Source: Corynebacterium hindlerae (lineage in GTDB: Bacteria; Actinomycetota; Actinomycetes; Mycobacteriales; Mycobacteriaceae). From it: a DNA stretch of 64,000 bases. The position numbers and the translations under genes were made by a program. Position 1 is the stretch's first letter; every line of letters begins with the position of its first letter. A model generated the notes under the pieces. That model worked only from the letters and a program-made list of their open reading frames with translations, was not told the DNA's origin and made no database searches. Below, piece after piece: positions 8,067 through 16,114 of the stretch. The stretch spans positions 62,001-126,000 of the forward strand of contig NZ_CP059833.1 of assembly GCF_014117265.1 (NCBI RefSeq), in the 5' to 3' direction.

Positions 8067-8798
8067 GTGAGCGCTGTACCTAAGTCATCGTCGTCTCGTT
8101 CGGCGGTTCGATCGCCTAAGACCATGTCCATTGGTGTGGTTCTGGACCGCTTGCGGCAAGAGTTTGATGACATCACCGTCTCCAAAATTAGGTTCTTGGA
8201 AGCCGAGGGCCTGGTGTCGCCACAGCGCACCGCCTCCGGCTACCGTCGCTTTACCGAAGCGGACGTGGAGCGACTTCGCTACATTCTGATCACCCAGCGG
8301 GATAACTACCTGCCACTGAAGGTGATCCGGGAGCAGCTCGAAGCCATGGACAATGGCACCGTCACCACGATGCTGACGGCAAAGGAAGCGAGCCCGATCA
8401 TCAGCCCGGAGAACTTTCGGGCACCGTCCGCCACCCGCCTTACCAATGACGATGTAGCCACTGGCGCTGGCGTGAGCGCCGAGGAAGTGGCATTGCTGGC
8501 CTCTGCTGGTTTGATCCGCCCGGACCGTTCCGGGTTCTTTACCGCAGATGACGTGCGTGTTGTGTCTACCTGCGCGGCGCTTAAGGAATTCGGCTTTGAT
8601 GTTCGCCAGCTGCGGTCGCTGCGCAACACTGCTCAGCGTCAGGCTGACCTCATCGGGCAGGTCGCCGGGCCTATCGCACAATCTAAGAGCGATACTGCTC
8701 GGGAACAGGCCGCAGAACTGTCGCAGCAGATGACGGCGCTGGTCGTGTCCTTGCATGCCTCGCTGGTGAAGAGCGCGCTGCGGGATCAGCTGGGTTAG
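8067..8798 (+). CDS. ftsR: MerR-family regulator FtsR (Rv1828 type)
   Basis: The protein is 243 aa and starts at GTG 8067. An N-terminal MerR winged helix is visible (SIGVVLDRL, SKIRFLEAEGLVSP, SGYRRF). The longer C-terminal half has a second MerR-like DNA-binding segment (SAEEVALLASAGLIRP, FFTADDV), as in Rv1828. In C. glutamicum the gene directly after odhI encodes FtsR, an activator of ftsZ. The symbol rests on that position and on the two-part domain structure. Confidence 0.8.
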   Translation: MSAVPKSSSSRSAVRSPKTMSIGVVLDRLRQEFDDITVSKIRFLEAEGLVSPQRTASGYRRFTEADVERLRYILITQRDNYLPLKVIREQLEAMDNGTVTTMLTAKEASPIISPENFRAPSATRLTNDDVATGAGVSAEEVALLASAGLIRPDRSGFFTADDVRVVSTCAALKEFGFDVRQLRSLRNTAQRQADLIGQVAGPIAQSKSDTAREQAAELSQQMTALVVSLHASLVKSALRDQLG

Positions 8799-8803
8799 TC
8801 GCC

Positions 8804-9346
8804 ATGAATTTCGTCGCGGTGGAGTATCACGGGGTGACCCCCATTGGTCCTGAAATGTTTCCATGTGTCTTGCTGCGGTGGGCGCAGCGGGATCGGGTGC
8901 TGCCACTGTGGGTAGCTGCTACCGCCGCGGATGAACTGGATATTCGAGATAACGGTATGCCACCACGGCGCCCGAATGCGTATGATTTGCTCGCTGAATC
9001 ATACGCGGGGCGTGGGGGCGTGACAGAGATCCGGATCGTGAGCCACCATCAAGGCGTGTTTTATGCCAACATCATGCTGGACGGCGGGGAAGAAGTAGAT
9101 GCCCGCGCAAGCGACGCTATTGTGCTAGCGCGCATTATTGGCGCGCCGATTGTGGTGGCTGAGGATGTGCTCACTGAGGCGTCCCTGTTCGTGGCGCCGG
9201 CGGATCTTGCCTCATACTTTGACGTTGTGATTGATTCTCCGGCTGTGGGGGAGCAGGTTCCGGGAGACGAGCAAGCGGATGCCGATTTTGAAGAGCTGAT
9301 GCGGAGCCTCGGCGTTTCTGAGGACGACTTGCGCGGCGAATCCTAG
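8804..9346 (+). CDS. Bifunctional nuclease family protein (DUF151)
   Basis: The 180-aa protein matches the DUF151/bifunctional nuclease family (segments PCVLLRWAQRDRVLPLWV, RPNAYDLL, and ASDAIVLARIIGAPI). It starts 5 bases after the ftsR stop and is probably co-transcribed. Plant members have nuclease activity; the bacterial function is unknown. The C-terminal ~30 residues are acidic. Confidence 0.85.
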   Translation: MNFVAVEYHGVTPIGPEMFPCVLLRWAQRDRVLPLWVAATAADELDIRDNGMPPRRPNAYDLLAESYAGRGGVTEIRIVSHHQGVFYANIMLDGGEEVDARASDAIVLARIIGAPIVVAEDVLTEASLFVAPADLASYFDVVIDSPAVGEQVPGDEQADADFEELMRSLGVSEDDLRGES

Positions 9347-9405
9347 CGAAACTCCCGTTTTCTAATAACACTTGTGTGACTAAAGGTGACAAAGTGACAG
9401 TGTGG

Positions 9406-9439
9406 CCCTAAACTCTAAAGTTGAGGTTTAAGTTTAGGG
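9406..9439. promoter_or_regulatory. Candidate operator: CCCTAAACT/AGTTTAGGG inverted repeat
   Basis: A perfect 9-bp inverted repeat (9406-9414 and 9431-9439) has a 16-bp spacer. It lies just upstream of a candidate promoter of the second MerR gene (TTGACG with a 17-bp spacer and AAAGAT). It may be the operator for this MerR protein or for FtsR. Confidence 0.4.
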
Positions 9440-9518
9440 CGTGTCGCGTGGTGAACACTTGACGTTGGTCTAACCTTGCTTAAAGATAAGTAGAGGAAAA
9501 CTACAAGGGAGAAATTAC

Positions 9519-10073
9519 GTGGATTACCGCAGCGACGAATTGGAAGACCGCGCAGTCCAGGGCTCACTTTTTGATGTCGGACCTGACCAGGAAGTCGGAT
9601 ACCGCGTCCCGATCGCCTGCCAGGTCGCGGGAATCACCTACCGCCAGCTCGATTACTGGGCCCGCACCAAACTCGTGGTCCCATCAATCCGAAGCGCGCA
9701 CGGATCCGGTTCCCAGCGACTTTACTCTTTCAAGGACATCCTCGTCCTGAAAATCGTGAAGGGGCTCCTCGATACTGGTATCTCCCTGCAAAACATTCGA
9801 CTGGCCGTCGAAAAGCTGCGTGACCTCGGTGTTGATGACCTCGCCAACATCACTCTCGTCTCTGATGGCACCACCGTGTATGAATGCCGCTCTAATGAAG
9901 AGGTCATCGACCTGCTCGGTGGCGGTCAGGGGGTGTTCGGTATCGCAGTGCCGGGCATCATGAAGGAACTGACCGGTACGATCTCCCAGTTCCCATCCGA
10001 GCGGATCGACGAAGAATCCGAAGTCCTCGCGGACGAGCTCGCAGCACGTCGTCGCCGTCGCAACGCCGGATAA
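9519..10073 (+). CDS. MerR-family regulator (Rv1830 type)
   Basis: The protein is 184 aa and starts at GTG 9519, with ribosome-binding site AAGGGAGAA. The MerR helix-turn-helix is at about residues 27-95 (YRVPIACQVAGITYRQLDYW, SQRLYSFKDILVLKIVKGLL). A small C-terminal domain and a basic tail (AARRRRR) follow. The order odhI-merR-DUF151-merR is conserved across corynebacteria and mycobacteria. Its targets are not known to me. Confidence 0.85.
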   Translation: MDYRSDELEDRAVQGSLFDVGPDQEVGYRVPIACQVAGITYRQLDYWARTKLVVPSIRSAHGSGSQRLYSFKDILVLKIVKGLLDTGISLQNIRLAVEKLRDLGVDDLANITLVSDGTTVYECRSNEEVIDLLGGGQGVFGIAVPGIMKELTGTISQFPSERIDEESEVLADELAARRRRRNAG

Positions 10074-10102
10074 GAACCTCCCGCATCCTCGTTTCTCCCA
10101 AG

Positions 10103-10158
10103 ATTTAGCGTACGGATGGGATGATCCAAGCCTTGGAAATCCCATCCGTACGCTAAAT
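10103..10158. terminator. Strong bidirectional terminator
   Basis: A perfect 19-bp stem (10103-10121 with 10140-10158, ATTTAGCGTACGGATGGGA and its complement) has an 18-base loop that contains the small palindrome CCAAGCCTTGG. Stem edges are A/T-rich on both sides. It lies between the convergent MerR gene and the VWA gene. Confidence 0.9.
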
Positions 10159-10171
10159 TTCTAGGCGCTCC

Positions 10172-11500
10172 CTAAAACTGCGCGACGCTGCCGCCGTGCG
10201 CGGTGGCCCAATCACGAAGCTCGGTATCCTCCGGTCCGTCGCCCACGTGCAGGATATGCAAAGTGACGGCGCTGCCGTCCAACCCACGGAGCGCTTCCGC
10301 CAGCGGCCCCACGGATCCGGCGTCGGCAGTCCCCGTGGTCACCAGCAGCACCGATACCGGCCGGGAGGTTTCCGCCGAAAAATCCTTCGCCCGCAGCAAG
10401 GCGTTGTACACCGCCGCATGCGTTTGTGGCACGCCTCCGGTGCCGAAATTAGTCAGCACCGTGACCGCGCGGTCGCTACCGGCGCCTTCGAGGAGCGGTA
10501 CATTGTCTCGCCAGCCCTTGGTCGCGCCTCGAGAAAGTGGCGACGAGTAGTTCCACACGCCAACGGCTTTGCCCTGTTCTCCGAGCTCACGGGCACGCCG
10601 CGCCAAATCGGCGACGACTGCATCATAGTGTGGCCCCATTGCCTCTGAGGTGTCCAAGACGATCAACGTGTCGGTAGGCTCGCTGGCGGCGGTGACGGGC
10701 ATTGGCGCAGCGGTTAAGGCGGCATGCAGCTTGTCGACGTCATCCCCCGAAAGCTGGGCCTGACGCTCGCTAACGAACTTCACGAATTCCGCCGCCGCCC
10801 GAGATTGCTCCTCGCTCACCTGTGGCGATGTTGCTGTTGCAAGCACCCGGATAGGCAGCTTCACTACCTGTGGCTGCAGCGGGACGGTCAGCTCATAGCC
10901 AGCTGGGGGCTTGCCAGAGGTGACGAACGCCTTGTTCTCCGCGATTGCCCGTTCCTGCGGAATCACGTGTGGGTTCGGGATATTCACCGCCTGGGCGGCT
11001 AGGGCTCCGGCGAGCTGACGTTCGGTCACAAACGCGACATCCTGCGCTGCGGTCCAATCCTCGGGGGCCGGCGTCCCACTGGGGTAGGCAATGCCGACGT
11101 CACGAAGAGCTAATGTCGGCCAGGTGGAACTAGCTATGCTCTGACCAGCTTCAGTTAACGCATCCTTTGTGGTGGCGTCTGATTCCTCAGTGTAGATCAG
11201 GGAGGCATTGCTGAGATCAGTGTTGTTAAAACCAGTGATGCAATAGTCTTGGACTTGAGGTTTGCTGTCCAAGAATTCATCCTGCATGGCACTCAGTGCT
11301 TGAGTACCAGGCAGCGCTGCTGTGGAAATGCTCAGCTGACCGGCCGGGCATTCAGCCACGCCCTGGTGTTGTTCGGCCGTGCGATTACGCAGCATAAACC
11401 ATGCCACCAGCAATACGATCACGACGATGACGGCAATCACGCCGTAAATCAATTCCTTGGCTATGCCGGAGTGTGATTCCGGCGAACGGTGACGGCCCAT
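10172..11500 (-). CDS. Membrane-anchored VWA-domain protein
   Basis: The 442-aa protein has a short cytoplasmic N-terminus (GRHRSPESH), one transmembrane helix at about residues 18-37, and a large extracytoplasmic part. The middle region resembles a substrate-binding protein. The C-terminal ~170 residues are a von Willebrand A domain beginning TDTLIVLDTSEAM. The MIDAS motif DxSxS reads DTSEA, so its last Ser is Ala and metal binding may be altered. It is the last gene of the cluster that starts at gnd, and begins 3 bases after the previous stop. Confidence 0.8.
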   Translation of the reverse strand: MGRHRSPESHSGIAKELIYGVIAVIVVIVLLVAWFMLRNRTAEQHQGVAECPAGQLSISTAALPGTQALSAMQDEFLDSKPQVQDYCITGFNNTDLSNASLIYTEESDATTKDALTEAGQSIASSTWPTLALRDVGIAYPSGTPAPEDWTAAQDVAFVTERQLAGALAAQAVNIPNPHVIPQERAIAENKAFVTSGKPPAGYELTVPLQPQVVKLPIRVLATATSPQVSEEQSRAAAEFVKFVSERQAQLSGDDVDKLHAALTAAPMPVTAASEPTDTLIVLDTSEAMGPHYDAVVADLARRARELGEQGKAVGVWNYSSPLSRGATKGWRDNVPLLEGAGSDRAVTVLTNFGTGGVPQTHAAVYNALLRAKDFSAETSRPVSVLLVTTGTADAGSVGPLAEALRGLDGSAVTLHILHVGDGPEDTELRDWATAHGGSVAQF

Positions 11501-11503
11501 GCT

Positions 11504-12388
11504 CTAACTCCCGAATTCGGAACTAAAATCACTCAGTACGCCTATCAAATTTTGCCTTAAAGGCACGCTGCGTTGGGATAAGGCTCGCTGGCGTGTCACG
11601 TACTCAGCCTTGCCTTCCGCAGTTTCAATCGGAACCACGCCCAGCCCAACGCTCCGGCAATCATAGGCAGAGGCTTCCATATCTAACTGTCGAATGTCTC
11701 GGGCTAGCTCGAACGTCTCCAACCACACGTCGCCTGGGACCAACGGGCCAAGTTTATAAGCCCACTTGTATAAGTCCATTCCAGCGTGCAGGCATCCCCG
11801 CTGTTCACACTCCGGCTGGTCCTCCCGGGTGAGCACCCGAAAATTGAGCGGTCGGGCAGGCGCAGTGAAGAAGCGGAACGCGTCATAATGGGTGCAGCGA
11901 ATGTGGTGCGAGTCCACCACCGCCGCTGTTCCTTCCGGCCCGAGCCGTAACGGCAAAGAATGACGTGGGGTGTCCGTGCGGTACACCATTGCCCATTCGT
12001 GGAGGCCAAAACAGTCAAAGTGTGCGGGGTTCGTCTGAGTGCGTTGCAGCAGATCCAAAATATAGTTGAAAGCCGTACCTCGGCGCTGCCACAGTGCTTC
12101 ACCATCGACTGTGACCGCGGGACCCTGCACGGTTTCAATCACGTGGTAATCCCGCCAGTTCACGTGGGGAGGATCGATGTCGTCGATAAGCAGCGCACGC
12201 CCGAAACCCGGGTGCCAGCGGGCGAGGATGGCCGGCTTGATCGGGTAGTAGTTGAACAGAAAGTCCCACACCGGGTGGGTGCGACCAGCGTTACGACGCT
12301 CGCGGTGGCCCCGCGTCAACTCCTCGGCGCGGGCCTCATGCTCCGCCAGCAAGGGCTGCCACTGGCTGGGAGAAAGTAACTCAAGCAC
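11504..12388 (-). CDS. Conserved actinobacterial protein of unknown function
   Basis: The 294-aa protein shows no motif I can name (sequences WDFLFNYYPIKP, HEWAMVYR and DSHHIRCTHYDAFRFF are distinctive). Homologues are, as I recall, sometimes annotated as 3-methyladenine DNA glycosylase, but I see no glycosylase helix-hairpin-helix motif and do not adopt that name. The GTG at 12388 overlaps the stop of the upstream CNNM gene (translational coupling). The longer ORF from 12430 would overlap that gene by 50 bp. Confidence 0.7.
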   Translation of the reverse strand: MLELLSPSQWQPLLAEHEARAEELTRGHRERRNAGRTHPVWDFLFNYYPIKPAILARWHPGFGRALLIDDIDPPHVNWRDYHVIETVQGPAVTVDGEALWQRRGTAFNYILDLLQRTQTNPAHFDCFGLHEWAMVYRTDTPRHSLPLRLGPEGTAAVVDSHHIRCTHYDAFRFFTAPARPLNFRVLTREDQPECEQRGCLHAGMDLYKWAYKLGPLVPGDVWLETFELARDIRQLDMEASAYDCRSVGLGVVPIETAEGKAEYVTRQRALSQRSVPLRQNLIGVLSDFSSEFGS

Positions 12389-13439
12389 CTTTATGCGTCC
12401 AATCTCGCACGGTGCCGACGTATTCTTCAATCAGGTCCTCAAGGGTAATCAGGCCGATGAGCTTGCCGGCATCGCGGACCTGCGCCATGTGCGCGCGCCG
12501 CTTGCGCATGGTGGCTAAGGCCTGATCAAAGGTGGTGCCAACTTCCAACGTGGTGAGCGGGCGCAGACTAGCTCGCGGCAACACCATCTCGCGCTCATGG
12601 GCGTTGTCGTCGATACGATCCAAAATATCCTTGATGTGGATGTATCCCACTGGGTTGCCGCCCTTCGCTAGCACGGGAAACCGGGAATAGCCGGTGGCAT
12701 TCACCGCGTCCATGAGCGAGCCAAGCGTGGGACCGGACGCCCCGAAGGATAGGCAGCGCGCCTTGTCCATCGGAATGAGTACCTCACTGATAGTGCGGGC
12801 GTCCGAGCGGAGTGCCTTAGACAGGCGAGCTGATTCCTCTGCGTCCAGCAACCCTTCAGAGCGCGATTCCCGGATCATCGACGCCAACTCTTGCTGATTG
12901 ACCGTAGCGTCCAGCTCATCGCGCTGCTCAATACCGAACAACTTCAATGTCAGGCGTGCCATTTCGTTCATCGCGTGCAGCAGCGGGCGGGTAAACCGCA
13001 CAAACACGACGTGAGCAGGCACGAGCAGCATAGCGACGCTCTCCGGGCCGGCAATCGCGATGTTTTTCGGCACCATCTCACCGAGCAAGATGTGCAGCAC
13101 CGTCACTATCAGCAACGAAATGGCAAAAGATAGTGGGTGGAGGAGTCCGTCGGGAAGCCCCGCCGCGTGGAACGGTACCTCGATCAAGTGGGCGATCGCT
13201 GGCTCACCAACCTTACCCAAAATCAGTGAGGCGATGGTGATGCCGAACTGGGCGCCGGCGAGCATCATCGACAGGTCCTCGGAGGCAGCAATCACCTGGC
13301 GGGCCCGATTCTTGCCCTGAGCGGCGAGCGCTTCGAGCCGGTCACGTCGCGACGTGATGAGGGCGAATTCGGCACCCACAAAGAATGCGTTGAGAGCGAG
13401 CAAACCAATGGTGAGCGCGATAGCGGATCCAAAACTCAT
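12381..13439 (-). CDS. CNNM/CorC-type hemolysin-family membrane protein
   Basis: The 352-aa protein has a DUF21/CNNM transmembrane domain (about residues 1-170, with GAEFALITSRRDRLE) followed by a tandem CBS domain pair (YSRFPVLAKGGNPVGYIHIKD). It lacks the C-terminal CorC_HlyC domain that its neighbour has. Related proteins transport or sense Mg2+/Co2+. It overlaps the upstream paralogue by 4 bp, so the two may form a complex. Confidence 0.85.
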   Translation of the reverse strand: MSFGSAIALTIGLLALNAFFVGAEFALITSRRDRLEALAAQGKNRARQVIAASEDLSMMLAGAQFGITIASLILGKVGEPAIAHLIEVPFHAAGLPDGLLHPLSFAISLLIVTVLHILLGEMVPKNIAIAGPESVAMLLVPAHVVFVRFTRPLLHAMNEMARLTLKLFGIEQRDELDATVNQQELASMIRESRSEGLLDAEESARLSKALRSDARTISEVLIPMDKARCLSFGASGPTLGSLMDAVNATGYSRFPVLAKGGNPVGYIHIKDILDRIDDNAHEREMVLPRASLRPLTTLEVGTTFDQALATMRKRRAHMAQVRDAGKLIGLITLEDLIEEYVGTVRDWTHKGA

Positions 13440-14818
13440 CGTTGTAGCTCCTCTGCGCGTTCAATCGAAATCGGTTGGAGGGTGACGCGATCGACGCGGC
13501 GCCCATCCATCGCGGTGACCAGTGCGGTCCATCGGCCCCGGATACCAGACTCAAACTCGTTGAAAGCGTCGTTTTCGGCGTCGGGAAGTACCATCAGGTC
13601 GCCCTCCTCTGGGATGCGTCCCAGCACGCTCATGATTAGGCCACCGAGGGTTTCGTAAGAGCCTTCGGGAGGGTAGTAGCCCACGGTTTCCGGCAGGTCA
13701 TCTACCCGGGCCAGCCCCGCGACCGTCCACGCAGCGCCATCACGGATGAAGTCCCGCTCGGCATCGACATCGTCGTATTCGTCGTACACCTCGCCGAGGA
13801 TTTCCTCCACCACGTCCTCTATGGTGACGAGGCCCGCGGTGCCACCGTACTCGTCGGCCACCAGCACCACCTGTGAGCCTGCCGAACGCACGGCCTCCAG
13901 GACTGCGTCGCCGTCCAAGCTGGCTGGGATCACTGGGATGGGGCGGGCGATGGAACGCAAAGTTACAGTAGAGCGGCGTTCGGCGGGGACTGCGAAAGCA
14001 TTCTTCACGTGGACCATGCCGATGGTGTCGTCGAGGTCTCCGTCGATGATAGGGAAACGGGAGTGTCCGGTCTCGCGGGCAAGCGTCAGCAGATCTGACA
14101 CCGTATCGTCCACGCTCAGTGCTTCGATCGTGGAGCGCGGAGTCATGAAATCTTCCGCGCTGGACTCACCAAACTCGAGGGAGTTCGTAACCAGGCGCGC
14201 TTTGGCCTGAGAGAACTCGCCGTGCTCGGCGGAGTTGCGGACCAAGGATTGCAGTTCTTCGGCGGACCTGGCGGAGGCGAGCTCGTCAGCGGGTTCGATG
14301 CCGAGTTTGCGCAGCACGGCGTTGGCGGTGGAGTTCAAACCGAGGATGAACCACTTGAACACGATGTTGAACACCCGCACGGGGCGGGTCGCGAATCGCG
14401 CTGCCACGATAGGCTTGGTGATAGCAAAGTTCTTGGGCACCAGCTCGCCATACACCATCGACAGCAGCGTCGCCACGATCATGGCGAGGACAAGGGCTGT
14501 GGCGGTGGAGGCGGATTGGCTCAGCCCTATCAGCTCCAGCACTGGGGTGAAATAGCGGGCGAGGATCGGCTCGGCAAGGAAACCTGTGGCCAGCGTGGTG
14601 ATGGTAATGCCCAGCTGTGCGCCGGAGAGGACGAAGGATAGGTTGTTGTAATCGCGCTGAACTGCGCGTGCGAGCCCGTCGTTTTTGGTCCGAACGTGTT
14701 CTGCTACCGCGGAGCGTTCCAGGCCACTTAGGGCGAATTCTATGGCTACGAAAAGTCCGGTCGCGGCCGTCAGGGCGATAAAGCCCAGCAAAGACGCAAT
14801 GCTGATGAGTATGTCCAT
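13436..14818 (-). CDS. CNNM/CorC-type hemolysin-family membrane protein, full length
   Basis: The 460-aa protein has an N-terminal DUF21 membrane domain (VAIEFALSGLERSAV), two CBS motifs (GHSRFPIIDGDLDDTIGMVH, and VVLVADEYGGTAGLVTIEDV), and a C-terminal CorC_HlyC transporter-associated domain (AAWTVAGLARVDDLPE). These proteins are linked to divalent cation efflux or homeostasis. It starts 6 bases after the helicase stop. Confidence 0.88.
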   Translation of the reverse strand: MDILISIASLLGFIALTAATGLFVAIEFALSGLERSAVAEHVRTKNDGLARAVQRDYNNLSFVLSGAQLGITITTLATGFLAEPILARYFTPVLELIGLSQSASTATALVLAMIVATLLSMVYGELVPKNFAITKPIVAARFATRPVRVFNIVFKWFILGLNSTANAVLRKLGIEPADELASARSAEELQSLVRNSAEHGEFSQAKARLVTNSLEFGESSAEDFMTPRSTIEALSVDDTVSDLLTLARETGHSRFPIIDGDLDDTIGMVHVKNAFAVPAERRSTVTLRSIARPIPVIPASLDGDAVLEAVRSAGSQVVLVADEYGGTAGLVTIEDVVEEILGEVYDEYDDVDAERDFIRDGAAWTVAGLARVDDLPETVGYYPPEGSYETLGGLIMSVLGRIPEEGDLMVLPDAENDAFNEFESGIRGRWTALVTAMDGRRVDRVTLQPISIERAEELQR

Positions 14819-14824
14819 GAGGTG

Positions 14825-16108
14825 TCAGTTACGTTTGCCCCGGGGTCTAGCGATGGGTGTTTTCTTCTTCGAGCGACGGCGAGGAGGTTTGCTCGGGGTT
14901 GTGGCCTTCGGCTGGTTGTGGCCCGGTGGCGGCAGGGGTTTACCTGATGGCGTGCGGGCACCGGTGAGTCGGGTGAGCTCACCAGGGCGAGCTACCACAT
15001 CGATTTCTGACGCGTTCACGCCGGCCTTATGGCACATTTTCTCCACTTCATCACGTTGCTCTTGCATTACTAACGTGACAACGGCCCCGGAAGTTCCCGC
15101 GCGGGCCGTACGCCCCGAACGGTGCAGATAGGCCTTGTGTTCTGCGGGCGGGTCCACGTGCACCACGAGCGACACGCCGGAAATATCGATGCCGCGGGCA
15201 GCGATATCGGTAGCCACCAGCACGGGAACGTCGCCGGAGGTGAACCCTTCGATGGCGGTAGTGCGGGTGGTCTGTCCTTTGTCGCCGTGGATCCCCAGCG
15301 CATTGATTCCAACCCGCCGGAGCTTCTTTACCTGCCGGTCCACACCGTGTTTGGTGCGCATGAACATGATGGTCTTACCGTCGCGAGCGGCGATGCGCAG
15401 CACGATGCCGTTGCGGGAGTCTCGGTCGCCGACCAGGAGCCGGTAGTGCGTCATGGTGTCGACGGCCGCTTCGACGGGCGCGGTGGAATGCGTGACCGGC
15501 GTGGTCAGGTACCGCTGCACAAGCTTATCGACGTCCCCGTCCAACGTCGCCGAAAACAGCAGGCGTTGCCCATCCTTGGGAGTCAGATCAAGTAGCTTGC
15601 GCACCTGGGGGAGGAACCCCATGTCTGCCATGTGGTCGGCCTCATCCAGCGCGGTGATCTGAATCGAGTCCAGAAACAGCTCCCCTTGGTTGATCAGATC
15701 CTGTGCGCGGCCCGGAGTGGCCACGAGGATATCCACCGGCGTGACCAAGGCTTGAATGTGGCGGGAGATGGCGACGCCACCGACCACGTCCACGATTCGA
15801 AGTCCCATCGCCGCAGCGAGGGGATCAAGTCGATCTTTGATCTGGGCCACCAGTTCGCGGGTGGGGGCGAGGATGAGGCCACGGGGATGCCGAGGCCGCG
15901 ACGCCCCGGCCTGCGCGAGACGAGCAATCATCGGCAGGCCGAAGGTGAAGGTTTTGCCGGACCCCGTTGGCCCGCGTCCCAGCACGTCCTTTCCTTGGAG
16001 CGCGTCCGGGATGGCAGTCGCTTGGATGGGGAAAGGGGTGGTGATGCCGAGCCGAGTGAGCTCGTGGACGAGGGGAACCGGCAGCTTTAAATCAGCGAAG
16101 GTAGTCAA
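14825..16108 (-). CDS. DEAD-box RNA helicase (RhlE-like)
   Basis: The 427-aa protein has the Q motif (GITTPFPIQATAIP), Walker A GPTGSGKT, DEAD (ALDEADHMADMGF), SAT (LLFSATLD) and the C-terminal motif HRSGRTARAG. A basic tail (RRRSKKKTPIARPRGKR) may bind RNA. The start is the TTG at 16108, 6 bases after the gnd stop, with GAGG upstream inside the end of gnd. Confidence 0.92.
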   Translation of the reverse strand: MTTFADLKLPVPLVHELTRLGITTPFPIQATAIPDALQGKDVLGRGPTGSGKTFTFGLPMIARLAQAGASRPRHPRGLILAPTRELVAQIKDRLDPLAAAMGLRIVDVVGGVAISRHIQALVTPVDILVATPGRAQDLINQGELFLDSIQITALDEADHMADMGFLPQVRKLLDLTPKDGQRLLFSATLDGDVDKLVQRYLTTPVTHSTAPVEAAVDTMTHYRLLVGDRDSRNGIVLRIAARDGKTIMFMRTKHGVDRQVKKLRRVGINALGIHGDKGQTTRTTAIEGFTSGDVPVLVATDIAARGIDISGVSLVVHVDPPAEHKAYLHRSGRTARAGTSGAVVTLVMQEQRDEVEKMCHKAGVNASEIDVVARPGELTRLTGARTPSGKPLPPPGHNQPKATTPSKPPRRRSKKKTPIARPRGKRN

Positions 16109-16114
16109 GAAGGT

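Noticed and set aside
11504-12388. Annotation of this gene as 3-methyladenine DNA glycosylase
   Set aside because: I recall this name being used for homologues, but no glycosylase motif is visible in the sequence.
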